From positions 1-25,632 of IMG/VR virus record IMGVR_UViG_3300040815_001936: a stretch of DNA of 25,632 nt; one strand, written 5' to 3'. The notes below the pieces were generated by a model. It was not told where the DNA came from and did no database searches. It saw nothing but the letters and a program-made list of their open reading frames with translations. Positions 10,048-16,768 of the stretch are shown piece after piece. A program made the translations under genes and the position numbers. Numbering within the stretch: the first letter of the stretch is position 1; each line of letters begins with the position of its first letter. Origin of the DNA: a virus.

Positions 10048-10423
10048 AGACTACCTCATTTATCCAGTTATCAAACTCTGTAGAGTTTTGGACCATTACT
10101 TGTGCTTGTTCTTCGTCATATTCTAATTCTAGCTCTAGGTCTTGTTCATTAAGATTGACCAATATTAAGTCTTCTAGATATTTTAGTTTTAAACCTTTCC
10201 ATCCTTTAATTGTTGCTTTGGAAAACTCTACCACAAACTTATCTTCGTCTAGCTCTTCTACCATTTGACGAGTTTTTCTGTCAAACTTCTGGCTAACACA
10301 TCGTTTTCTTAAAGCGACAAGTTCTTTTCTTGCTAAATTAGCTACTTGTACTTGAAACCCAGGACAGCCGGGAAAATCAATCCAAGCTGACTTGGTGTCT
10401 ACCATTAAATCTGTTAATTTCAT
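9992..10423 (-). CDS. Tail assembly chaperone, upstream frame (gpG-like)
   Basis: A 143-residue protein, close in size to lambda gpG (140), placed between the tail-tube genes and the tape measure and overlapped by a second short frame. That arrangement is the hallmark of the paired tail chaperones that keep the tape measure soluble and recruit tail tube subunits. The sequence begins with a small beta-like part and becomes strongly acidic near the C-terminus (Glu/Asp run around residues 100-112). ATG start with AGGA upstream, 7 bases after the end of the preceding gene. No enzyme motif is present. The family assignment rests on gene order, size and overlap rather than on a recognised signature. 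Confidence 0.75.
   Translation of the reverse strand: MKLTDLMVDTKSAWIDFPGCPGFQVQVANLARKELVALRKRCVSQKFDRKTRQMVEELDEDKFVVEFSKATIKGWKGLKLKYLEDLILVNLNEQDLELELEYDEEQAQVMVQNSTEFDNWINEVVFDLANFRGGPKRASMGED
10028..10033 (-). other. Candidate +1 programmed frameshift site (TTT_CGT)
   Basis: In the reading frame of the upstream chaperone, the overlap contains AAC TTT CGT GGA. A Phe tRNA on TTT can re-pair with TTC after a +1 slip, entering the downstream chaperone frame at GTG GAG GAC. The same UUU_CGU core drives +1 shifting in influenza A PA-X. The two frames differ by +1 (or -2), not the commoner -1. A competing -2 site could be CCA AAA AGA a few codons later. Confidence 0.5.
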
Positions 10424-10430
10424 ATAATTC

Positions 10431-11354
10431 CTAATAAGTAAAATAAGTGTTTAAATTTGCTGGGTTGCTAGTTAAACGAAAATCATAGTTTTGAGAAAAA
10501 ACTTCACCAAAGGCTGGTCTATTCGTAAAAGAACAAGCATTTGGCATATTTATATCTAACTGCAAATCAGCGGCTGAAAATCCAGCACGAATACGTACAG
10601 AAGCATTTTCACTCCAAGTAAGTAGGTTATTAATAGACTCAGTATTAGTATTATCAATATATTGAGTAATACTTCCACCCAAAGTTCTTCCTTCTAAGGT
10701 GAAAGAACTTGGATATACTGTGTTGGAGGCACCTGTTACAGCTTGAGTATCTTGAATAGTTCTATTCTCCGTCCAAGATATATTGTTTTGTAGCTCTAGG
10801 GATGCTCCCTGAATATTATCTAAATTACTTCCTTGAATAGAGACAATGAACTCTTTTGATACTGCGAAACTTGGTGTAGTATCATAACCTACAATGGAAG
10901 GATTAAATGTTCCTTCTGTTCTCGTAAGTTTAGTTCCTTGTCCGGAAAGAGGTACTGTCATTATTCCAGCTCTTGGAATATTGAAAGTTCCACTAGTAAA
11001 AACTGCATTTTCTATCTTATAGTAAACGTCAGGACTTTTGTTCTGGTATACAAAATAAAGATTGAAAGTGTTTAAACTATTTCCGTTGTAATCTAATAAT
11101 AAATCCAGAGGCTTATGCTGGTATAGCGAGGCTTCATCCATCATATACAAAGTGAAAGAGAAGTCTGCTGGGTTTGCTCTATTGATGACGGAACCTTCAA
11201 ACAAATTATTAAGGCTATGCAAAGTTCTTTTTGCGACGCCTTCTTGTTGAAAGGTTTGGGAGAAAGTGACATCTTTCATTGTATGAAGAAGGTAAAAAGT
11301 ATTAGTTGGATACTCCAGCCATACTCGGCCTTCTCTTATAAACTCAAAACTCAC
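10431..11354 (-). CDS. Third tail-tube-fold protein (minor tail protein)
   Basis: A 307-residue protein that lines up weakly but along its length with the two major tail proteins encoded just upstream. Near residues 28-72 a FSQTF ... NNLFEGSVI ... FSFTLYM series parallels their FTQSI ... RLLFNDSLA ... WSMSTYA, and near the C-terminus GGSITQYIDN and LQLDINMP parallel their SGSMTCYLDND and LDLPTAH segments. It lacks their inserted domains. It may be a tube initiator, a tail-tip tube ring or a specialised minor tail protein. The start is GTG with AGGAG 7 bases upstream; a second AAGGAGAT copy lies a little further 5'. It has its own promoter and a hairpin in its leader, so it may be expressed at a level different from the major tail genes. 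Confidence 0.65.
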   Translation of the reverse strand: MSFEFIREGRVWLEYPTNTFYLLHTMKDVTFSQTFQQEGVAKRTLHSLNNLFEGSVINRANPADFSFTLYMMDEASLYQHKPLDLLLDYNGNSLNTFNLYFVYQNKSPDVYYKIENAVFTSGTFNIPRAGIMTVPLSGQGTKLTRTEGTFNPSIVGYDTTPSFAVSKEFIVSIQGSNLDNIQGASLELQNNISWTENRTIQDTQAVTGASNTVYPSSFTLEGRTLGGSITQYIDNTNTESINNLLTWSENASVRIRAGFSAADLQLDINMPNACSFTNRPAFGEVFSQNYDFRLTSNPANLNTYFTY

Positions 11355-11385
11355 TTAGGATCTCCTTGACAATCTCCTTATAGAG

Positions 11386-11412
11386 AAAAACAAGGGGGAT
11401 TATTTTCCCCCC
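11386..11412 (-). terminator. G-C hairpin followed by T-run in leader of third tail gene
   Basis: On the minus strand GGGGG and CCCCC arms enclose an 8-9 base A/T loop and are followed by TTGTTTTT. This has the form of an intrinsic terminator for transcripts arriving from the two major tail protein genes. It lies downstream of a promoter, so it would also sit at the very 5' end of transcripts from that promoter, where it could act as a stabilising 5' hairpin instead. Confidence 0.6.
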
Positions 11413-11422
11413 AATTCTCATA

Positions 11423-11451
11423 ATTATATCCAACAAATAGTAATTTGTCAA
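11423..11451 (-). promoter_or_regulatory. Consensus sigma-70 promoter, TTGACA-17-TATAAT
   Basis: A perfect -35 TTGACA (11446-11451), a 17-base spacer and a perfect -10 TATAAT (11423-11428) read on the minus strand in the 109-base gap after the second major tail gene. The expected start is near 11416, just before the G-run of the hairpin. An A/T-rich block, AAAAATAATTCTTGAC, precedes and overlaps the -35; the same 16 bases occur at the HNH-gene promoter. Confidence 0.85.
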
Positions 11452-11463
11452 GAATTATTTTTT

Positions 11464-12777
11464 CTATGCCTTATAAGCTATAAGACTTTCATTGGTCTTA
11501 TCTACATCACCGCCCTGTACTTGTCCGTGGAAATTAACTTCCAAAGTAAGTAGATCCTCAACATTAATTGTAGGTATTTCAAGGTGCGCTGAAGGCATAG
11601 TAAGCTGAAGCCTAGGAGTGTCTATTGAGCTTCCCCCTATATTTATTTCGAGTAAGTGAGTATTACGAATGGTTGTTGTATCCTCTACCAAATCCTTAAA
11701 TAATTCTCCAGATTTACTATTTGAAATATCATTATCTAAGTAACAAGTCATACTGCCACTCACACTTCTTGCCCCTGTAATATTGGCTAAAGGAGCGTTT
11801 ACTACACCTAGTTCTTCTGGGGTGAGATAATTGACATTATTTTCGATAGTGAAGCTACCTCCAGTAAGAACTACTGTATAAGCATCGGAGTCACTTGTAT
11901 TTATTAATCTTACCGTGGAGATTCTGTTACGAATAAAGTTATCCGTATCGGTCAGTCCGCCCGTAATAGGGGTAGGAGAAGTAATAGCACTAGGTGGGCT
12001 TGTGCCAGCATCTGTCAAAGTTTTGGCAAAGCCGCTCCAAGCAATGGTTGCAATACCGTCAATATCAAAATCAATAGAAGCAGAGTTAACTACTGAATCG
12101 GCCAATTTATAGTATTGCTTATTAGTGCCGTCTTCGAAAGCTACATAAATATCCCATCCATCTGAAAAAGAAGAAACGTTTGATTTAGATAGGTTAAATA
12201 CGTTTCTATCATCCTCAAAAGCGTCCGAAGGAGTACCATTACTAGCATCAGTAGTAATTAGGTTAATCTCATCAGTTTCGGTAACTACACCGTCGGCACC
12301 TGCAATAGCTACACCATTGTAAATAAATTTAGTTCCTACAGTAGCCGCCGAAGCTCCTATAGCTTCCCAATTAACGCCAGTTCCTGCGGTGGTAATTTCA
12401 TATATAGGACCTTTAGGTTGTAATCCTGCTGTATGTACATTAACACCTGTTACTTCCGTAAAAGAAGAAGATCTAAAAGTTCCTGAAGAATAATTTGTCG
12501 CACCGAGCATCATAGCCCAGAGAGCTTCTTCCGGAGCACGAACACTACCAGAACTTTTGAAAGGACGGGCGTATGTACTCATAGACCATTCTACAGGAGC
12601 TAAACTATCGTTAAAAAGCAGTCGAGCTCTACGAGAAGTAGAACCCGCTTCATTGATTGTAATTTCTGAAGAATTGATTGATTGAGTAAAGGAAAAACCG
12701 TCCAAAACTGACAATTGCCAAACAGCTCCTCCACCTACTACGTAAACCGTAGCATTTCTTGTAAATTGTAAAGCCAT
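11464..12777 (-). CDS. Major tail (tube) protein, copy 2
   Basis: A 437-residue, beta-rich structural protein, paralogous to the gene just upstream. The first 13 residues match except at the last positions, and a 54-residue block (W20 to F73) is identical between the two. The C-terminal third also matches (YLTPEELGVVNAPLANITGA, LDND, TTTIRN, NVEDLLTLE, NFHGQV). Between them this copy carries its own insertion at about residues 108-190. Gene position before the chaperones and tape measure supports a tail tube role. ATG start with GGAG eight bases upstream, overlapping the stop of copy 1. The gene is followed by a promoter and then a terminator-like hairpin. Which copy dominates in the virion cannot be read from the DNA. 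Confidence 0.82.
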   Translation of the reverse strand: MALQFTRNATVYVVGGGAVWQLSVLDGFSFTQSINSSEITINEAGSTSRRARLLFNDSLAPVEWSMSTYARPFKSSGSVRAPEEALWAMMLGATNYSSGTFRSSSFTEVTGVNVHTAGLQPKGPIYEITTAGTGVNWEAIGASAATVGTKFIYNGVAIAGADGVVTETDEINLITTDASNGTPSDAFEDDRNVFNLSKSNVSSFSDGWDIYVAFEDGTNKQYYKLADSVVNSASIDFDIDGIATIAWSGFAKTLTDAGTSPPSAITSPTPITGGLTDTDNFIRNRISTVRLINTSDSDAYTVVLTGGSFTIENNVNYLTPEELGVVNAPLANITGARSVSGSMTCYLDNDISNSKSGELFKDLVEDTTTIRNTHLLEINIGGSSIDTPRLQLTMPSAHLEIPTINVEDLLTLEVNFHGQVQGGDVDKTNESLIAYKA

Positions 12778-12789
12778 TTTATTTCTCCT
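12755..12789 (-). repeat. 35-base direct repeat, copy 2 (RBS and start of tail tube gene)
   Basis: The Shine-Dalgarno, spacer, ATG and first codons of major tail gene 2 are identical over 35 bases to 14155-14189, the same part of gene 1. Further into the coding regions the two genes differ mainly at third codon positions. The duplication thus included the translation start. Confidence 0.9.
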
Positions 12790-14177
12790 TAGCTATTATA
12801 TATAATAGTTGCTTCGTTTGTTAGGTCAACGTTACCGCCGCTAACTTGCCCGTGGAAATTAATTTCTAAGGTAAGTAAGTCTTCGACATTAATAGTAGGT
12901 ACTTCCAAATGTGCAGTAGGCAAATCCAGATAGACTCTAGGACCCGCAGAGGTTCCTCCCATTTGAAGTGTCATATCATAAACATTTCTTATAGTAGTTG
13001 TATCCGCGACTAAGTCTGCAAATAATTTGCCTGACTTCTCTCCTGCGGTATCATTGTCTAAGTAACAAGTCATACTACCACTAATGCTTCGTGCGCCAGT
13101 AATATTAGCTAAAGGAGCGTTTACTACGCCTAATTCTTCTGGAGTGAGATAATTAATATTATTTTCTAGAGTTAAATTGCCTCCTGTAAGAACAAGATTG
13201 TAGTCTAAAGAGCCTGCTGTATTTTGCAGGGTAACTGTAGATATTCTATTCCTAATAAAATTAGTTGTTATATTCAATCCTGTATCAATAACCGCTTCTC
13301 CAGCAGTTACTTGAGCAGCTTTTAAACTACCTAATGTGCCTCCAGAAGAGAAACTTCCGCTTTCCGTACTAGCGTAAGAAACGGTTGTGGAAGTTAAAGC
13401 AGTAATTAGGGCCCCTGCAGGAGTTTTTAAACTACCTGTATCAGCTGTGTTATATCCTCCAGGACTCATCCCTTCTACATAGATTCTTTGCCCTACTCGG
13501 AAACCTGTAGTAGCTCCGACGGTCAAGGTAGCTACTGAACCAGTTCCTGAGGCTCCCGTAACAGTTTGTCCAACCGGCAATACAAAACCGGGTTTAACAG
13601 TGCTTTCGTCTCCCAATTGTTTTGCAAAACCACTCCAAGAGATAGTTGCAATACCATCAATATCAAAGTCCATCGAAACAGAGTTAACTACAGAACTCTG
13701 TAGTTTGTAATATTGAATGTTAGTGCCGTCTTCGAAACCGAAATAGATATTCCAATTATCGGAGAAAGAAGAAACGTTTGAGTTGTTAAAATTAAAAGTA
13801 TTCGTACCATTAGTTACAGCATTTACTGCAGGACTTGAACTAGTGCCAGAAAATACTTTAGTAGTGTTGTCGTAATCATTAGCTCCAAGCGCCATAGCCC
13901 AAAGAACGTCTTCAGGTGCTCTTGTTTTAGAAGAGTCTGTGAAAGGACGCGCATAAGTACTCATAGACCACTCTACAGGAGCCAGACTATCATTAAAAAG
14001 CAGTCGAGCTCTACGAGAGGTGGAGCCTGCTTCGTTGATTGTGATTTCCGAAGAGTTGATTGATTGGGTGAACGAAAAACCGTCTAAAACAGATAACTGC
14101 CAGCCATTTTTATGGTAGCCGTTAGCGTCTAGAAGTTCTACGTATACGGTAGCGTTTCTTGTAAATTGTAAAGCCAT
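12789..14177 (-). CDS. Major tail (tube) protein, copy 1, with inserted beta domain
   Basis: A 462-residue beta-rich protein in the major tail protein slot, directly after the tail terminator candidate. It shares the N-terminal and C-terminal tube portions with copy 2 (54 identical residues from W26 to F79), with a spacer of a few more residues near position 14-25. A Gly/Thr/Val-rich domain at about 203-290 (VGQTVTGAS ... FRVGQRIYVEG ... STTVSYAS) is absent from copy 2; it resembles small beta decorations that project from tail tubes in some siphophages, though its fold is inferred. AGGAG lies 7 bases before the ATG. The 49-base gap upstream holds a small hairpin and an unused GGAGG. Both copies look intact, with no stop or frameshift. 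Confidence 0.83.
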   Translation of the reverse strand: MALQFTRNATVYVELLDANGYHKNGWQLSVLDGFSFTQSINSSEITINEAGSTSRRARLLFNDSLAPVEWSMSTYARPFTDSSKTRAPEDVLWAMALGANDYDNTTKVFSGTSSSPAVNAVTNGTNTFNFNNSNVSSFSDNWNIYFGFEDGTNIQYYKLQSSVVNSVSMDFDIDGIATISWSGFAKQLGDESTVKPGFVLPVGQTVTGASGTGSVATLTVGATTGFRVGQRIYVEGMSPGGYNTADTGSLKTPAGALITALTSTTVSYASTESGSFSSGGTLGSLKAAQVTAGEAVIDTGLNITTNFIRNRISTVTLQNTAGSLDYNLVLTGGNLTLENNINYLTPEELGVVNAPLANITGARSISGSMTCYLDNDTAGEKSGKLFADLVADTTTIRNVYDMTLQMGGTSAGPRVYLDLPTAHLEVPTINVEDLLTLEINFHGQVSGGNVDLTNEATIIYNS

Positions 14178-14189
14178 TTTATTTCTCCT
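14155..14189 (-). repeat. 35-base direct repeat, copy 1 (RBS and start of tail tube gene)
   Basis: Identical to 12755-12789; it spans the Shine-Dalgarno, ATG and first codons of major tail gene 1 and marks the tandem duplication. Confidence 0.9.
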
Positions 14190-14226
14190 GAGAAAACTGT
14201 ATTAGTTTCCTCCTTAACCTAAAAGG

Positions 14227-14679
14227 TTAGTATCTGACTTCGCAAATAATCTCTCCTACTGATAGAGGTTCTAGTGCTCCTTCATCAGTATCCAAGCTTA
14301 AGATTGTTATCTGCTGAACACTTTGTGTGGCACCGTTTTGGTCTACATATGAGAGACTTGCGTTGTCTTCCAAAACCGTTTCTATATCTTCAAATAATTT
14401 TTCTAAAGCAAACACAGCGTTTTCTTCAGAAACATATACTCTAATAGTAATGGTTAAAAATCTGTCTTTATACCCACCGCCTTGGTATTGGCGTGTTTCC
14501 GACCCCGCGCTAAGATGTACTGCTGGGAAGTCTTCTACCTCATCCCAAAACTTGAGTCTAGGTAGAACATTACCATATAAATTTGTTCTATAAGGAAAAT
14601 TACCATTAATTCCTTTAAGTTTGTCTTCAAGAGCCTTAATAATAGCCATTCTTCTAGTACTGTAGTCTCTGGTAGCCAT
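14227..14679 (-). CDS. Tail terminator / tail completion protein candidate
   Basis: A 150-residue protein encoded between the neck genes and the first major tail gene, the usual place for the protein that caps the tail tube at the head-proximal end (lambda gpU or HK97 gp10-like roles). An N-terminal helix (residues 8-25) is followed by alternating strands, with a WDEVEDFPAVHLSAG segment at about 45-59 recalling the E-x-x-x-x-P-A strand of tail terminators, then a helix at about 87-104 and a final beta part. AGGAG six bases before the ATG, which overlaps the upstream stop as TAATG. Assignment is by position, size and predicted alpha/beta pattern; no diagnostic residue is known to me. Confidence 0.62.
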   Translation of the reverse strand: MATRDYSTRRMAIIKALEDKLKGINGNFPYRTNLYGNVLPRLKFWDEVEDFPAVHLSAGSETRQYQGGGYKDRFLTITIRVYVSEENAVFALEKLFEDIETVLEDNASLSYVDQNGATQSVQQITILSLDTDEGALEPLSVGEIICEVRY

Positions 14680-16109
14680 TATATTCTCCTAGTAAAAAAT
14701 CTTCCTTGTAATAATTCTGAAGCTATCTCTCTTATAGAGGTTTCTATAAGTTTTCTTGGGTCTCTCTGTTCGCTAGCCCAAGGGGCTTTTCCGGCTCCCT
14801 GCTCAAAAACTTGGTAAGGATTCTTATCATACGTATACCCTATACTAGGGAATCCTTTTGCTGTTGTAAGTACATCTACTGCTCTTACACTTGACGCAAA
14901 TTTTCCTGTTCTATTTACAAGTCCTGGCTCCCCCATATTTTTACGAACTTCTTCAGGGAGTCTGGCATTTAGTAAAGCTACTAGTCCTATATTACTTTGT
15001 GCGGAGGTTTTTTGTCGTTTTAACTTGTTTACCCCTACCCCACTTACTAGTTGTTGTGTGCCTTGTTTAATAGTAGGCTTTAGTTTATTATTAACGCTTG
15101 TCTTTTTAGTTTGCCTTACTTTTGTATTTTCAAAAGTAACTTTTAAATGTTTGCTTTTATTTAATTTTTTCTGTACTGCTTTTAAAACCTTTTTCTTTTC
15201 TACTGTTATTCTGCTATCTGAACCAGGTCTTTCTGCTAGAGCTTCCGATTGATTAATCTTGGTTATGGCTTTTTTAAGAGTATTTCTCCATTCATTAATA
15301 TCTGCTGCTTGTATAACTCTTCCCTCTTTTATATTAATTTTTTTGCTGCCTATACCTACTGAAATTATATCTCTTTCTAAATTAGAAGTCTTATCTAATA
15401 CGAATTGAATACCTAGCTCTTCTAAAATTTGTGGAGTTATGTTTGCGTCTTTCGCCATTGTTTGACTCAGTTTTTCCGCTAAAAAGTTTTGGCTTTGGTC
15501 AATTCTTTGTTGGGCAATAGAGTTTTCTTCAACATGAGCTAAGTTAAGTTGAGGACCTTTTCTATTCTTTTTTAATTTTAAAGCTTGGGATATAGTTATT
15601 TCCGCTTCTTTAGCTGCGGTAGCATAGTATTGTCTCGCAGTAGAAAACACACTTCCTGCAATTTCCTTCTTGCCTCCCCATATTGAAATAGGCTTTATAT
15701 CATTTTTACTTACAAACAAAGTAAGTACAAAAGTAAGGGGGGTTCCCTCTATACTTACGTAGCTTGGATACTTTCTTCTTTTATTTTTACTATCACTTAA
15801 AAAAGCTTGCCTATCTTTTTCGGCACCTTGTCTAGCAGCGCGTGCAATTTTCTTTGCTTCTTCACTAATTATATCATTAAGGTTTTTAAGTTCTTGTCCC
15901 CCAACTTGTTTTATATTTATAAACTCTTGAAAAGAAGCTTCGCCACTTTTTTTAATAAACCCTAACTCTCTTTTTAACTCCCTTCTTATGTCGATCCAGT
16001 CTATAGTAACACTATGTGCTTTTAAATCTGAATATTTTCTAAAGACTTTGCTTTTTATAAAAGCTTTTTCTACTTCTTTTAGAGTCTTTTCTAATATCTT
16101 CTTACTCAC
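14679..16109 (-). CDS. Neck / head-tail joining region protein of unknown family
   Basis: I do not recognise the 476-residue protein as a whole. It is Lys/Arg/Gln-rich and mostly helical, with basic low-complexity sequence at about 300-370 (many KK and TKK pairs). The last 85 residues look like a separate conserved module: VNRTGKFASSV, then GYTYDKNPYQVFE, RDPRKLIETSIREIA and a final GRFFTRRI. RTGxFA-SSV followed by a short beta hairpin recalls small neck proteins such as the HK97 gp10 group, so the C-terminus may be the joining domain and the N-terminal 390 residues an addition. It is much longer than usual neck proteins. The start is GTG, sharing GTGA with the connector gene's stop; the Shine-Dalgarno is weak, so coupling is likely. 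Confidence 0.55.
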   Translation of the reverse strand: MSKKILEKTLKEVEKAFIKSKVFRKYSDLKAHSVTIDWIDIRRELKRELGFIKKSGEASFQEFINIKQVGGQELKNLNDIISEEAKKIARAARQGAEKDRQAFLSDSKNKRRKYPSYVSIEGTPLTFVLTLFVSKNDIKPISIWGGKKEIAGSVFSTARQYYATAAKEAEITISQALKLKKNRKGPQLNLAHVEENSIAQQRIDQSQNFLAEKLSQTMAKDANITPQILEELGIQFVLDKTSNLERDIISVGIGSKKINIKEGRVIQAADINEWRNTLKKAITKINQSEALAERPGSDSRITVEKKKVLKAVQKKLNKSKHLKVTFENTKVRQTKKTSVNNKLKPTIKQGTQQLVSGVGVNKLKRQKTSAQSNIGLVALLNARLPEEVRKNMGEPGLVNRTGKFASSVRAVDVLTTAKGFPSIGYTYDKNPYQVFEQGAGKAPWASEQRDPRKLIETSIREIASELLQGRFFTRRI

Positions 16110-16717
16110 GATACTCTATACATGTCTAAGACTCTACGAATATGGTCGGGGAAACCCGGATCATTTCGTATAGCAGAAGACCCAGCACCCTCACGAGTTG
16201 CTGAACCAATGCTTTGTCTGTCCTTCCACTCATCTTTGTGGTAATATGTAATAATATCTGCTACAGCTAGTTGCAAATCTGTAGGGATAGCTGTATATCC
16301 GGCTAAATAGGTTACTTTGACTGACCCTACACCACGAGGCCAATTTTTATATTTTCCGCTTTCCTGTGTTCTAAAAATAGAGTCAGAAACTTGATCTAAA
16401 TACCACGAGTACTCAGGCGGAGTTCCTCCACCGTTAGTAAATAATTCTGTGTAGGCAGTAGATTGTCCTACTCTTTCATAAACATTTGTAATACTAATAA
16501 CAGGGCTGTACTTTAATTGAACAGTATACGTATCCCACTGAATGTCAAAAAATTCAGTATATCCTGGACTACTAGCATAGGTATCAAACTCACTATTACA
16601 ATAGGTTCGGACAAGCTTACTTACACTCGTAATTAGCGTCTCGAACTTTTCGTCATACTGAGTAGAGTTTACTCCCTCTAGTACTTTATAATCATCTAAT
16701 GTAATTAAATCAGCCAT
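16106..16717 (-). CDS. Head-tail connector protein (HK97 gp6-like)
   Basis: A 203-residue protein directly after the capsid gene. Its N-terminus (ITLDDYKVLEGV, then a helix ending LVRTYCNSEFD by residue 45) has the pattern of gp6-like connector proteins, which form a ring under the portal and receive the tail. In these proteins short helices surround a central beta part; here a beta-rich middle (about 50-130) is followed by GSVKVTYLAGYTAIPTDLQ, with the YxAGY-x-x-x-P-x-D-L motif typical of the family, then a helical end. ATG start with AGGA, just downstream of a hairpin. Function follows from motif and gene order. Confidence 0.8.
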   Translation of the reverse strand: MADLITLDDYKVLEGVNSTQYDEKFETLITSVSKLVRTYCNSEFDTYASSPGYTEFFDIQWDTYTVQLKYSPVISITNVYERVGQSTAYTELFTNGGGTPPEYSWYLDQVSDSIFRTQESGKYKNWPRGVGSVKVTYLAGYTAIPTDLQLAVADIITYYHKDEWKDRQSIGSATREGAGSSAIRNDPGFPDHIRRVLDMYRVS

Positions 16718-16726
16718 TTCTTTCCT

Positions 16727-16756
16727 AAAAAGGCTTGGGAAGCCCGAAGGCTTCCC
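16727..16756 (-). terminator. UUCG-loop hairpin with T-run after the capsid gene
   Basis: On the minus strand GGGAAGCC and GGCTTCCC form an 8-base-pair stem closed by a TTCG tetraloop, followed after four bases by TTTTT. It lies 12 bases past the capsid stop and before the connector gene. It may be a partial terminator that raises capsid output relative to downstream genes, or a 3' stabiliser. Confidence 0.75.
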
Positions 16757-16768
16757 ATCCTAAACATC

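Noticed and set aside
14207-14213. Unused AAGGAGG in the gap before major tail gene 1
   Set aside because: No ATG, GTG or TTG lies at a suitable distance, and the real start has its own AGGAG. Possibly a relic of a lost gene.
14215-14229. Small hairpin TAACCT-TTT-AGGTTA at the end of the tail terminator gene
   Set aside because: A six-base-pair, A/T-rich stem with no T-run after it; too weak to call a terminator. It may be chance.
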